A stretch of 64,000 nucleotides of DNA from Domibacillus robiginosus (GCF_000966195.1 NZ_LAHL01000005.1:121297-185296); one strand, 5' to 3'; positions 25,918 to 34,138 are shown, numbered from the stretch's first letter. Translations and numbers: made by a program. Notes: generated by a model not told the origin, from the letters alone.

Positions 25918-26049
25918 ATGGTCCTGAGAGAATGGGTTGGTCAATGCAGTATATGCGGCAAGGATATTTATTGCCTGGATGGATTTTTAAACGGTGTAAA
26001 AGAACAGGGAGATCTGCTTTGCTTTGACTGCGAAGAGCAGGACGAATAA
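25918..26049 (+). CDS. small zinc-ribbon-like protein (43 aa)
   Basis: Open frame from ATG 25918 to TAA 26047-26049. The product contains WVGQCSICGKDIYCLDGF and, near the end, LLCFDCEEQDE: two CxxC knuckles about 20 residues apart, a zinc-ribbon arrangement. GGGGGAG abuts the ATG, so a non-ATG start at 25924 (CTG) with normal spacing is possible. A good promoter lies just upstream. The cysteine pattern and promoter make it a likely gene despite its size. Function unknown. Confidence 0.65.
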   Translation: MVLREWVGQCSICGKDIYCLDGFLNGVKEQGDLLCFDCEEQDE

Positions 26050-26053
26050 GGAA

Positions 26054-26524
26054 TTATTCGCCCTTTTTGCTTTTTAGATGGTGCTGAAAATGCTCTTCTG
26101 CTTCGGCGGCATCATATGTGCTGAAAAGGCGATAATCCTCGGCGTCAAGAACCCGGTAGTGTCCGCTGATGACGTTTTGCTGCAGGCGAATGCCGCTCTG
26201 GCTGTCCAGCTCATGCCACCAGAGCCGTCCTCCCATCGTTTTTTCCCGAGCGTTGGGACGTGAGATCGTTTCATGGGCAGCCAGCTCCGCTATTTCAACA
26301 GGATCGCCGCCAAGTGCCGATTGAAGAATATCACTGTCCCGGAACAAGGCACAAATAGCGGCAGCTGTTGTCCAGCCGGCAGCAGACCGCTCTTTTTCAA
26401 TTTGGACAAGTGTTTTTTTAGATAAGCCTATCACTTCAGCCATTTTATCCTGTGTGTAGCCGCGTTCTGTACGGATCAGTTTCAATTTAGCTGAAACGAT
26501 AGCAGTTATCGCTTCTTTGTTCAC
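26054..26524 (-). CDS. XRE-family transcriptional regulator
   Basis: 156 residues. The N-terminal 60 are an HTH_3 domain (KLKLIRTERGYTQDKMAEVI, GLSKKTLVQIEKERS). The rest is a small domain ending in DAEDYRLFSTYDAAEAEEHF that is not recognised; it could bind a ligand or mediate dimerisation. It converges on the zinc-ribbon gene, only 4 bases away. Its start region is separated from the first composite repeat by about 50 bp. Confidence 0.8.
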   Translation of the reverse strand: MNKEAITAIVSAKLKLIRTERGYTQDKMAEVIGLSKKTLVQIEKERSAAGWTTAAAICALFRDSDILQSALGGDPVEIAELAAHETISRPNAREKTMGGRLWWHELDSQSGIRLQQNVISGHYRVLDAEDYRLFSTYDAAEAEEHFQHHLKSKKGE

Positions 26525-26571
26525 CGAACATCACTCCTTATGTGTAATTTTACCCTTGATTCATCTGGATG

Positions 26572-26607
26572 TAAAAAAAGAAAACCCCTTTTATATCAAA
26601 AGAGGTT
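26572..26607 (-). terminator. outer copy of the yknZ terminator hairpin, with the T run
   Basis: Positions 26580-26607 match 27040-27067 at 26 of 28 bases. On the minus strand the hairpin (AACCTCTTTTG...AAAAGGGGTT) is followed by TTTTCTTTTTTT, so this copy keeps the U tract. It lies on the far side of the repeat from yknZ, the gene it should serve. Confidence 0.75.
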
Positions 26608-27039
26608 CAAAGTGTAGACAAAGTCTTTCTCTTTCAAAAAAAAGAGTCGATAAGCGAAGCCTGCCGGACTTCGCGCACCTTAGGGCAGTGCGGAAGCTTC
26701 CTCGCCTGCGCCTGCGGGGTCTCCCGACTCACTGTACTTCCCGCAGAAGTCTTCGTCCGGCAGGCTTCACTAAGTGGTATTAAAGATCAATAAATATGGA
26801 ATAAACATTTTCTCTTTTTTAAACAGAAAGATACGACCTTATTCGCTCTACACCATCTTGTCGCAAGCCACTTGGCGGAGTCCGGTAAGCGCAGACTCCT
26901 ATGGGACTAGCGGGCAAGTTGAGAACGGTGGAGCCGCTAGGCGTAACTGGCTCAACGCCCGCCCCATGGAAAGCGGAGCTGCCTGGACGCCGGTCTATCC
27001 CATTCATGTGCACGGTTATCAATCACTTGTCTACAGTTT
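26608..27039. repeat. composite GC-rich repeat, copy 1 (L and R modules)
   Basis: A 432-bp non-coding element. The ends are short inverted repeats around TGTAGACAA (26612-26620) and TTGTCTACA (27027-27035), each with five bases to the edge. Inside are a GC-rich L module (26654-26770), an AT-rich spacer, and a GC-rich R module (about 26865-26993) with CAGACTCCTATGGGACTAGC and GCCCCATGGAAAGCGGAG. It is related to the copies at 30829, 42083 and 63709. It is flanked by 28-bp near-identical copies of the yknZ terminator hairpin. No convincing reading frame. Confidence 0.85.
26654..26770. mobile_element. nested 117-bp MITE-like L module
   Basis: Terminal inverted repeats GCGAAGCCTGCCGGAC (26654-26669) and GTCCGGCAGGCTTCAC (26755-26770) match at 15 of 16 bases. 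TAA flanks both ends (26651-26653 and 26771-26773). The composite copy at 42083 lacks the module and has a single TAA at that point. No room for a transposase. Confidence 0.7.
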
Positions 27040-27070
27040 GAAAACCTCTTTTGTATCAAAAGAGGTTTTC
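27040..27070 (-). terminator. yknZ-proximal terminator hairpin (inner duplicate)
   Basis: GAAAACCTCTTTT and AAAAGAGGTTTTC pair around GTATC, 4 bp after the yknZ stop. It is the partner of 26580-26607; the T run has been separated from it by the repeat. Confidence 0.8.
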
Positions 27071-27073
27071 GTT

Positions 27074-28267
27074 TTATTCATGGCGTAAAGAGTCTATTGG
27101 ATCAAGCTTTGCGGCTTTGTTAGCCGGCAGCATGCCGAAGATAACACCAATCGCCATTGAAAAAAGCACCGCCCCGACGACTACCTGCCAGGAAATAAGT
27201 GAAGGCCAGCCGGCAAAAGCAGAGACAGCAGATGAAGCACCAGCTCCAAGCAGAATGCCGATAATGCCGCCAATCAGGGTAAGCATCAATGCTTCAATTA
27301 AAAACTGCGTTAAAATCTGACGCTGTGTAGCGCCGAGTGCTTTTCGGATACCGATTTCGCGTGTTCGCTCTGTAACGGACACAAGCATAATATTCATAAC
27401 GCCGATCCCGCCGACCAGCAGAGAAATACCCGCAATGGACCCGATAATCGTTGTCATAATAGAGGTAATCTGGCCGATCCCTTCAGCCATTTCCTCCAGA
27501 TTCATGACTTTATAAGAATCCTCTGTATCATGAAGATCGTTGAGGAGGGCTGTTGCTTCTTCACCGACCGCCTGAAGGCTGTCTGCATCTACTGCCTGTA
27601 CATCCACTGACGTATAATCAAGCGCACCGAAGCTATTGCGGTACGTACCTGCTGGAATATAAACATCCATTGTGCCGAACGCAAAAAGGCCGGTTGGTGT
27701 TTCGGCAACGCCGATTACTTCAATGGGCTGCCCATTCAGCCAGATGACCTGCCCAACCGCTGAGTTTTTGCCGAACATTTCTTTATTTAATTCTGCACTG
27801 ATCACGCCGGCACGTGCACCAGACATAAAATCCGTACGCGAGAAGGAACGCCCTTGATCAACATCCAGTTTATTCACATCCAAATAGGCTTCGTTAATGC
27901 CGTATACTGTAGTGTCAAAAGTATCTTCCCGGTGCCGGGTGGTCATCGAAGTCATCGTCGAAGCGACAACATTTTTTACATCCGGCAGCCGTTCCAACTG
28001 CTCGATGTCCTGCTCATTAAAAAAAGATTCCATATAAATATTCGGATTTCTTTGGATCTCCTCTTCGGTCGGTTCATAGTACACATTAATTGTATTATCG
28101 GAGCCGGTCAGCTGGGACTTGAGCATCTGCTCGCCGCCCTGGCCAATCGCCACGACTGTAATAACAGCCGCTACCCCGATGATGATACCGAGCATCGTCA
28201 AAATGGACCGCAGTTTATGGGCAAGAACGGATGAGAGCGCCATCCGGATATTTTCTTGTAACGTCAT
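27074..28267 (-). CDS. yknZ: YknZ/MacB-type ABC transporter permease
   Basis: 397 residues of the FtsX/MacB permease type: one membrane span after the N-terminal ENIRMALSSVLAHKLRSILT, a large extracytoplasmic domain (about residues 45-270), then three spans near the C-terminus with RTREIGIRKALGATQRQIL. The ATG overlaps the yknY stop (ATGA). With YknW, YknX and YknY it forms a four-part exporter which in B. subtilis protects against the SdpC killing factor. The order W-X-Y-Z matches exactly. Last gene of the operon; its terminator is split by a repeat. Confidence 0.9.
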   Translation of the reverse strand: MTLQENIRMALSSVLAHKLRSILTMLGIIIGVAAVITVVAIGQGGEQMLKSQLTGSDNTINVYYEPTEEEIQRNPNIYMESFFNEQDIEQLERLPDVKNVVASTMTSMTTRHREDTFDTTVYGINEAYLDVNKLDVDQGRSFSRTDFMSGARAGVISAELNKEMFGKNSAVGQVIWLNGQPIEVIGVAETPTGLFAFGTMDVYIPAGTYRNSFGALDYTSVDVQAVDADSLQAVGEEATALLNDLHDTEDSYKVMNLEEMAEGIGQITSIMTTIIGSIAGISLLVGGIGVMNIMLVSVTERTREIGIRKALGATQRQILTQFLIEALMLTLIGGIIGILLGAGASSAVSAFAGWPSLISWQVVVGAVLFSMAIGVIFGMLPANKAAKLDPIDSLRHE

Positions 28268-28938
28268 CGAATCGCCTCCTCTGTAATGGAGCCGTCCCGG
28301 ACAGTGACGACCCTTGATGTGTATTGGGCGATTTCCGGTTCGTGTGTGATGACGACGATTGTAGAACCGCTCTCATGGAGGGCCGTTAATTCTTCCATAA
28401 TTGAGATACTTGTTTTGGTATCCAGCGCACCGGTCGGTTCGTCCGCTAAAATAAGGGAAGGATTATTGACGATGGCACGGGCAATCGCCACACGCTGCTT
28501 CTGCCCGCCAGACAGAGCATTTGGCAGGTGGTGCATTCGCTCTTTTAACCCCACTTTTTCGAGTGCTGCTTCCGCCCGCTCGATCCGCTCACGCTTTGAA
28601 ATACCTGCGTAAACCATCGGCAATGCGACATTTTCAAGCGCATCCAGCCGGGGAAGAAGCTGGAATTGCTGAAACACAAATCCGATCTGCTTATTGCGAA
28701 CCTGAGCGAGTTCGTCATTAGAGTAAGTGGAAATCTCTTGTCCATTTAATTCATAAGAGCCGGCTGTCGGCTTATCGAGGCAGCCGATAATGTTCATGAG
28801 CGTTGATTTTCCAGAACCGGACGGGCCCATAATGGAGGTGAATTCACCGTCTTCAATGTTTAAATCAATGTTTTTTAAAATAGGAACCGTTTCTTTGCCG
28901 AGTGTATAGCTTTTTTCGATGTTACGGAGGCGGATCAT
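28264..28938 (-). CDS. yknY: YknY/MacB-type ABC transporter ATPase
   Basis: 224 residues with Walker A GPSGSGKST (about 40-48), Q-loop FVFQQFQLLPRL, signature LSGGQKQRVAIARAI, and Walker B LILADEPTGALD. It energises the YknZ permease. It overlaps neighbours by four bases on both sides, as expected for subunits made in fixed ratio. Confidence 0.93.
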   Translation of the reverse strand: MIRLRNIEKSYTLGKETVPILKNIDLNIEDGEFTSIMGPSGSGKSTLMNIIGCLDKPTAGSYELNGQEISTYSNDELAQVRNKQIGFVFQQFQLLPRLDALENVALPMVYAGISKRERIERAEAALEKVGLKERMHHLPNALSGGQKQRVAIARAIVNNPSLILADEPTGALDTKTSISIMEELTALHESGSTIVVITHEPEIAQYTSRVVTVRDGSITEEAIR

Positions 28939-30059
28939 TCGACCGTCACATCCATCCCATCCGAAAGGGTATCATCCGGATTTAAAATCACACGGTCCTT
29001 TCCGGTTAAACCGCCGGTTACTTCTATTCGGTTACCGGTTTGTATGCCCGTTTTGACGGTTTTCTCGATTGCCTGTCCGTCTTGTACGACAAACACAATG
29101 GATTTGTTTTCTTCCTGCCGCACAGCTTCAGCGGGAAGGGAATGGGCGGTTTTTTTATTCGTTTCAATCTCCAGCAGCAGCTTAAAGCCCGGCTTGATCG
29201 CAGAAATGCCAGCATCATTTACTTTGATTTCAACCGGATATTGATTAGCAGCATTTCCATCTCCAGCAGCTGCCTGCTCAGGAAGCAAGTCCACTTTTGT
29301 TACACTGCCGGCCCAATTTTTATCAGGGATCACATCAGATGTAATGGTGACAGCCTGTCCGGGCTTAACATTTAGCGCGTCATATTCGGACAAAACACCT
29401 TTTGCCATAAAAGATCCGGTCTGTCCGACGTGGACGATCGGCTCTGTCGTTTCACTGCCAGCTGGCTGCAGGTCTTTTTGGACACTCAGCACCGTTCCAT
29501 TGATCTTGCTTGTGACTGTTAAACCTTCTCGCTGCTTCTCCAATGATGTCACTTCCAGATTGTTTCGCTTTCGTTCAAGCTTTGCTGTATCAAGATCTAA
29601 ATTCAACTGGTCACGTTCAGTACGGATCTGTTCCTCTGCCGCTTTTTTTCCGACTTCTTTTTCTAAATCATCCTGTTTACTGCCAAGCCGGTTCAGCTGT
29701 TTGTTTAAGGATTCAATTTGCAGATTCGTTGACTGTCGGGTCAGTTCTGCCTGTTCTTCTTCTAGTGCAATGGTATCGCTTGAATAAGTAACAAGCGGCG
29801 CGCCGGCTTTGACTGTATCGCCTTCTTTTACGTGAACCGTTTCTACCTCGCCTTTTTCCGGCTCGCTGTACACTTTTTGTTCGTCTGCAAGTGACAGGGA
29901 GCCCGGGATCATCACCGTTGTTTTTAATTCTTCTTCTTTTATTTGGCCCGTTTTTACGATGATTTCGTTTTTTGCCTGTGATCGGTACACACTGGCACCG
30001 ATAAAAAGGACCAGAAGCACAATGACAAGAGGAATGATGACTTTCTTTTTTTTCAGCAT
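28935..30059 (-). CDS. yknX: YknX-type periplasmic-adaptor (HlyD/MFP) subunit
   Basis: 374 residues. An N-terminal membrane anchor (VIIPLVIVLLVLFIGASVY) precedes a lipoyl-like half (VHVKEGDTVKAGAPLVTY), a long coiled coil (about residues 95-180), and the second half with GTVLSVQKDLQPAGSETTEP and a beta-barrel domain. Membrane-fusion adaptors couple MacB-like pumps to extracellular export. It overlaps yknY and follows yknW by one base. Confidence 0.9.
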   Translation of the reverse strand: MLKKKKVIIPLVIVLLVLFIGASVYRSQAKNEIIVKTGQIKEEELKTTVMIPGSLSLADEQKVYSEPEKGEVETVHVKEGDTVKAGAPLVTYSSDTIALEEEQAELTRQSTNLQIESLNKQLNRLGSKQDDLEKEVGKKAAEEQIRTERDQLNLDLDTAKLERKRNNLEVTSLEKQREGLTVTSKINGTVLSVQKDLQPAGSETTEPIVHVGQTGSFMAKGVLSEYDALNVKPGQAVTITSDVIPDKNWAGSVTKVDLLPEQAAAGDGNAANQYPVEIKVNDAGISAIKPGFKLLLEIETNKKTAHSLPAEAVRQEENKSIVFVVQDGQAIEKTVKTGIQTGNRIEVTGGLTGKDRVILNPDDTLSDGMDVTVE

Positions 30060-30060
30060 C

Positions 30061-30708
30061 TTAATAAACCGACCCTGTTACAATGGCTGTTCCGAGCGTG
30101 AGAAGGAAAAGCACACCTGCAATAATCCAGCCCGCCCGCTTCGACATGCCTGTTACGATCGGAAGCCCGATTCCTGTCAGAATCACAGACCAGATTGTGA
30201 AAATTTCAAAAGCACTCAGGATGCCCCCGGCTGTTCCTTCAAGCCCCAATAGGCCATTTAAGCTGGTTACATTTGGGTCTGTTCCAGCCGCCACAGCAAC
30301 GCCTAAATTAATGATCTGGCCAATTGTGGTAATGAACATAATGAATAGGGAAAAAGTGACCATTCGTTTGAATGTCGTTTCTCCGCCCGCTAATTTAACA
30401 AGTAAAAGCGAGATACCGGCACTGATGATGACCGTAAGAGGAAAAATAAAAATGCTTGATACTGCAGTTGTAATCATCGCAATATTTTGTGCTTGTTCAG
30501 CCGAAAGCCCGCTCGATTCCAGAGCACCTACCGATTCCGGGAGAAGGGCGGTCAGCATTGTAGCTGCCGTGAAAAAAAGAAAAACAATTAATCCGGGAAT
30601 CCAAATCACCGGCCGCTCTCTCATTCTTTTAAATTGTTCAACGGGACCCGTAATAAAACGAAAGAGAGAGGGCTTTGGGCCGGTTGGAACGACAGTTTTT
30701 TCAGTCAT
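30061..30708 (-). CDS. yknW: YknW-type Yip1-family membrane protein
   Basis: 215 residues with about five membrane spans after a short cytoplasmic stretch (FRFITGPVEQFKRMRERPV), the Yip1-domain layout. In B. subtilis YknW is needed for assembly of the YknXYZ complex. First gene of the operon, with composite repeat copy 2 beginning about 120 bp upstream. Confidence 0.87.
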   Translation of the reverse strand: MTEKTVVPTGPKPSLFRFITGPVEQFKRMRERPVIWIPGLIVFLFFTAATMLTALLPESVGALESSGLSAEQAQNIAMITTAVSSIFIFPLTVIISAGISLLLVKLAGGETTFKRMVTFSLFIMFITTIGQIINLGVAVAAGTDPNVTSLNGLLGLEGTAGGILSAFEIFTIWSVILTGIGLPIVTGMSKRAGWIIAGVLFLLTLGTAIVTGSVY

Positions 30709-30800
30709 TGCTTTTAACTCCTTTTACAATAAAATTATGTACAAAGACTCATACGTATTATTTTGCAAAAGGTTTCATATTTTCTATAAAAATGGTAAAT

Positions 30801-30828
30801 AAAAACTGCCCCAAAAGGAGGCAGTTTT
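30801..30828 (-). terminator. outer copy of the AI-2E gene terminator hairpin
   Basis: 28 bases identical to 31384-31411 except for one (G for A at 30818). The stem is AAAACTGCC/GGCAGTTTT. It lies at the far edge of repeat copy 2 from the gene it should end. Confidence 0.8.
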
Positions 30829-31383
30829 ATCATTCTGTTAAAATATAATGTTGTCCAACTACATCATTCTCAAAACCTACATGTTTAGTGACCGTTCTTG
30901 GCCGAAGCATAGAAGAAGCGGCATTCGCGGGGGCTCCGCTTTCCAAGGGGCAGGCGGTGAGCTCGTCTTCGCCACCTCGCGGCAAAGCCGATCTCACCTG
31001 TCCCGCTAGTCCCTTAGGAGTCTACGCCCCGCGCCTGCTGCCTTAGTGGGGAAGAAAGGAAGACAGAGAAACCCAGTGTGTTTCCCTTTCTTTGCTGGAA
31101 AGAACAGAAAAAACCTTTCAACCTCTCTTTTTTTCAGAAGCGCAACGGGCGAAGGACTGCCGGCGCAGACTCCCGCGGGACGAGCGGACAGGGTGAAACA
31201 GGCAGCGCGAAACGATGGCTGGTTCAGCGTTCGCCCCTGCTGTTAGCGCAGCCGCCAGTCCGGGGACCACCGGCGATGTTTTTCAAAAGGGGAAGGCTTT
31301 CGGACAAGCTAAAAAAGAAACATGCTATATACACTTTTGAAAAAATGAAATTCCTCTTAACTCTGTGTTTTTCAACACTAGGA
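30829..31383. repeat. composite GC-rich repeat, copy 2
   Basis: 555 bp between duplicated hairpins, without a credible gene. The first GC-rich module (about 30915-31050) has GGCTCCGCTTTCCAAGGGGCAG and CCGCTAGTCCCTTAGGAGTCT, related to the minus-strand R modules of copies 1 and 3. A second module (about 31141-31275), opposite in orientation, contains CAGACTCCCGCGGGACGAGCGG. The right edge read in reverse (TAGTGTTGAA...AGAG.TAAG) aligns with the internal spacer of copy 3. So this copy is a rearranged member. Confidence 0.8.
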
Positions 31384-31411
31384 AAAAACTGCCCCAAAAG
31401 AAGGCAGTTTT
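31384..31411 (-). terminator. AI-2E gene terminator hairpin (inner copy)
   Basis: AAAACTGCC/GGCAGTTTT stem, 5 bp after the stop of the minus-strand permease gene, with TTTTTT on its far side. It duplicates 30801-30828. Confidence 0.82.
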
Positions 31412-31416
31412 GTCTG

Positions 31417-32511
31417 TTAATCAATATCTTTTCCCGCAGCTTCACGGATTTCTGTTCGTTTTTGATAAAGGTTAGAAAGAATGGTTTTCACTACGCCGTA
31501 AAACGGAATAGCAAGAATAACGCCCCAAATGCCGGCGATATTTCCAGCAGCCAAAATAACAGTAATCACGGTAAGCGGATGGACATCGAGCGCTTTGCCC
31601 ATGACGTTTGGCGAAATAAAGTTGCTTTCAACCTGCTGGGCAATCAGCATAATAATCGCTACATACAGGGCCATTTGCGGCTCCTGCAGGAGGGCAATAA
31701 ACATAGCTGGCACAACCGCCAGGTAAGGGCCAAGAAACGGAATGACATTTGTAATCATACCGAAAAGCGCCAATAACAGAGCGTAATCCAGGCCAATAAT
31801 TAAGTAGCCAATCAACAGCATTATACCAACAAGAAAGCTGACCAAAAGCTGTCCTTGAATATAAGAACGAAGAGTTACGTCCAGATCATGCAGTGTTTTA
31901 CGAACCCATGTTCTGCGCTCTCCACTAAAAAAGCCGGCTACGAACGGCGCGAATTTTTCGTGATCCTTCAACATGTAAACCAGGAAAAAAGGTGCCAATA
32001 CAAGAAGAAATAGTCCCTGGAAAAAGTTTTGAAGAAACGTCAGCAGCCAGGAGCCGAAGCCCACAGTCCAATCATTTAAATTGTTAGAAACATTGCTGAT
32101 CGCACTTTCAACAGATTCCTGCGCTTGAGGTGGAAGGTCATCCCGATGGTTGAGCAGGTAATCCACCCATTTTTCACCTTCCTCAATCATTTGCGGTGTG
32201 TTTTTGGCTAAAGAGCCGGCTTGTTCGCTGATTACAGGCGCGATCATCGCATAAATAAGCCAGAATACGGCTACAACCACAACAAGCACAAATGTAATGG
32301 AAGCCCAGCGCGGCAGCCCTTTTTTCTCAAGAAAATGAAGAAGCGGCCGTGTTAAGTAAAAAAGCACCCCGCCAATTAAAAGAGGCAGGAAAATCGTGCT
32401 GGCGATAATAATAAGAGGGTTAAAGACTTCATGAATTTGCTGAAACATAAAGATAATCAGCATCGCCAGTAAAATACCAATTCCTGTTTGAAACCAAAGT
32501 TTGTTTGTCAA
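31417..32511 (-). CDS. AI-2E family permease
   Basis: 364 residues. Two hydrophobic hairpins lie at the N-terminus (IGILLAMLIIFMFQQI, IIASTIFLPLLIGGVLFYL), then a soluble central part and further spans, with the family segment LALFGMITNVIPFLGPYLAVVPA near residue 245 and NVMGKALDVHPLTVITVILAAG after it. Members export or import small molecules, sodium/proton or AI-2; the function of this one is unknown. TTG start at 32511 with AAGGAAG upstream. Similar in outline to B. subtilis YueF/YrrI/YtvI. Confidence 0.85.
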   Translation of the reverse strand: MTNKLWFQTGIGILLAMLIIFMFQQIHEVFNPLIIIASTIFLPLLIGGVLFYLTRPLLHFLEKKGLPRWASITFVLVVVVAVFWLIYAMIAPVISEQAGSLAKNTPQMIEEGEKWVDYLLNHRDDLPPQAQESVESAISNVSNNLNDWTVGFGSWLLTFLQNFFQGLFLLVLAPFFLVYMLKDHEKFAPFVAGFFSGERRTWVRKTLHDLDVTLRSYIQGQLLVSFLVGIMLLIGYLIIGLDYALLLALFGMITNVIPFLGPYLAVVPAMFIALLQEPQMALYVAIIMLIAQQVESNFISPNVMGKALDVHPLTVITVILAAGNIAGIWGVILAIPFYGVVKTILSNLYQKRTEIREAAGKDID

Positions 32512-32561
32512 AAAAAAGACACTTCCTTTCTAGGCAACATATATCATTACCCGATTATACG

Positions 32562-32592
32562 AAAAAAAAGCCGGTAGGTTCCGGCTTTTTAA
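32562..32592 (-). terminator. terminator of the YjiH gene
   Basis: On the minus strand AAAAAGCCGG and CCGGCTTTTT pair around AACCTA, then TTT. The stem overlaps the stop codon. Confidence 0.85.
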
Positions 32593-33926
32593 AAATAAAG
32601 ATGGGCAACTCCTGCAATAATCGGCAAAGAGATCAACGTGCGGATGATAAAAATAAGAAACAAGTCTTTAAAAGAAACGGGAATTTTTGTTCCGAGAAGT
32701 AGTCCGCCTACTTCTGACATATAAATAAGCTGCGAGACTGATAAAGCCGCAATTACGAACCGTGTCAGCTCGCTTTGAATGCTTTCACCTAAAATCGCCG
32801 GTAGAAACATATCCGCAAACCCGATCATAATCGTTTCAGATGCTTCTTTTGCGAATGGAATGTTTAAAAGCTCAAGCAGCGGAACAAACGGTAGGCCAAG
32901 CCATTGAAAAATCGGCGTGGATTCCGCAATCACCAGAGCTGTTGTGCCGATAGCCATGACAATCGGGATAACACCGAGCCACATATCGAGCACATTTTTT
33001 ACACCGTCGGCAGCTGTTTCGGACAGCTTGTTTTGGCCGGCCCGCTTCACAGCCTGTTCGTATCCGTATGAAAGCGGCGTGTATCCGTCTGGAATCGATT
33101 CATCGTCCGCATGACGGGGAGTTTCGTCAATAAAGGTATCGGGCTTTCTGGAGAGCGGCGGAATCCGCGGCATAATGAGTGCACAGGCAATTCCTGCTAA
33201 AACAACCGTTAAGTAAAACGGAATAAAATACTCATCCAGGCCGACCTGGCCAAGAACAACAAGACAAAAGGTAATAGAAACGACTGAAAACATCGTTCCG
33301 ATAATAGCTGCTTCTTTTTTTGTATAAAAACCTTCCTCATACTGCTTACTTGTCAGCAAAACCCCAATCGTTCCATCTCCAAGCCATGAAGCGAGTGCGT
33401 CTACCGAAGAGCGGCCCGGCAGTAAAAAAAGCGGGCGCATCACCTTTGTTAAGGAATAACCGACAAATTCAAGCAAGCCAAAATTAAGCAGGAGAGGCAG
33501 AAGAAACCCGGCAAATAAAAAGACTGCAAAAAGAACAGGCAGCAGGCTGAACAGAAGTGTACCGCCCGTTGCATCAGACCAAACGGCCTTCGGACCAAGG
33601 TGGAAATAAGACATAACCGCAAAAACGGCACCTGCCAGGCGGACAATCAGCCAAAATGGCGAAAGATTAAAAAGAGCCGCTGCAAAAGCAGAACGGTGTA
33701 AAAACGCCGGACGAATGAGCTTCACAATAAGTGTTAACAAAGCAGACAGCACGATCAGTCCCATCACAATAGTGGGAATCGCATCTCCAAGGACTTCTTG
33801 AAGCCAGGCTGATAAAACCGCGATCGGAATCGTCATACCATCTTCCATCGGCACAGGGGTTATAAACAATAAAATCCCGATTGCAGATGGAATGATAAAC
33901 TGCAAAAGGGAACCAGGTTTACGCAT
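32589..33926 (-). CDS. YjiH-family membrane protein with nucleoside-recognition (Gate) domain
   Basis: 445 residues and about ten membrane spans. The Gate-domain parts are visible: LPGRSSVDALASWLGDGTIG, followed by TKKEAAIIGTMFSVVSITFC, and the C-terminal FADMFLPAILGESIQSELTR. It resembles spore-cortex or nucleoside-transport related Gate proteins such as SpoIVJ/YjiH. The transported or sensed ligand is unknown. Single gene with AAAGGA upstream of the ATG. Confidence 0.82.
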   Translation of the reverse strand: MRKPGSLLQFIIPSAIGILLFITPVPMEDGMTIPIAVLSAWLQEVLGDAIPTIVMGLIVLSALLTLIVKLIRPAFLHRSAFAAALFNLSPFWLIVRLAGAVFAVMSYFHLGPKAVWSDATGGTLLFSLLPVLFAVFLFAGFLLPLLLNFGLLEFVGYSLTKVMRPLFLLPGRSSVDALASWLGDGTIGVLLTSKQYEEGFYTKKEAAIIGTMFSVVSITFCLVVLGQVGLDEYFIPFYLTVVLAGIACALIMPRIPPLSRKPDTFIDETPRHADDESIPDGYTPLSYGYEQAVKRAGQNKLSETAADGVKNVLDMWLGVIPIVMAIGTTALVIAESTPIFQWLGLPFVPLLELLNIPFAKEASETIMIGFADMFLPAILGESIQSELTRFVIAALSVSQLIYMSEVGGLLLGTKIPVSFKDLFLIFIIRTLISLPIIAGVAHLYF

Positions 33927-34138
33927 ATATAAATCCTTTCTTTGTATAAAAATTCATTATATGCACATTTTAATTCATTCCTTTTAAAAAATCTATGCTT
34001 CAGCACATATTCGTAAAATACAGAATTTTGATTGCGCTTACATGTGCTGTGCAGCTTGAACCCAGTGTTTTTACGGATTCCGAACTATTTTCATGTTAAA
34101 ATAGGGGGGAATGAAATTAAAACAAGAAGGTGACACGA

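Noticed and set aside
26774..27088. A 104-codon open frame inside repeat copy 1
   Set aside because: The frame is not kept in copies 3 and 4, and the start lacks a ribosome site; the sequence is better explained as non-coding repeat.
31078..31776. A 232-codon open frame on the plus strand across repeat copy 2 and the AI-2E gene
   Set aside because: It crosses the repeat, a terminator hairpin and the antisense of a clear membrane-protein gene, has no ribosome site and gives a basic, low-order product.
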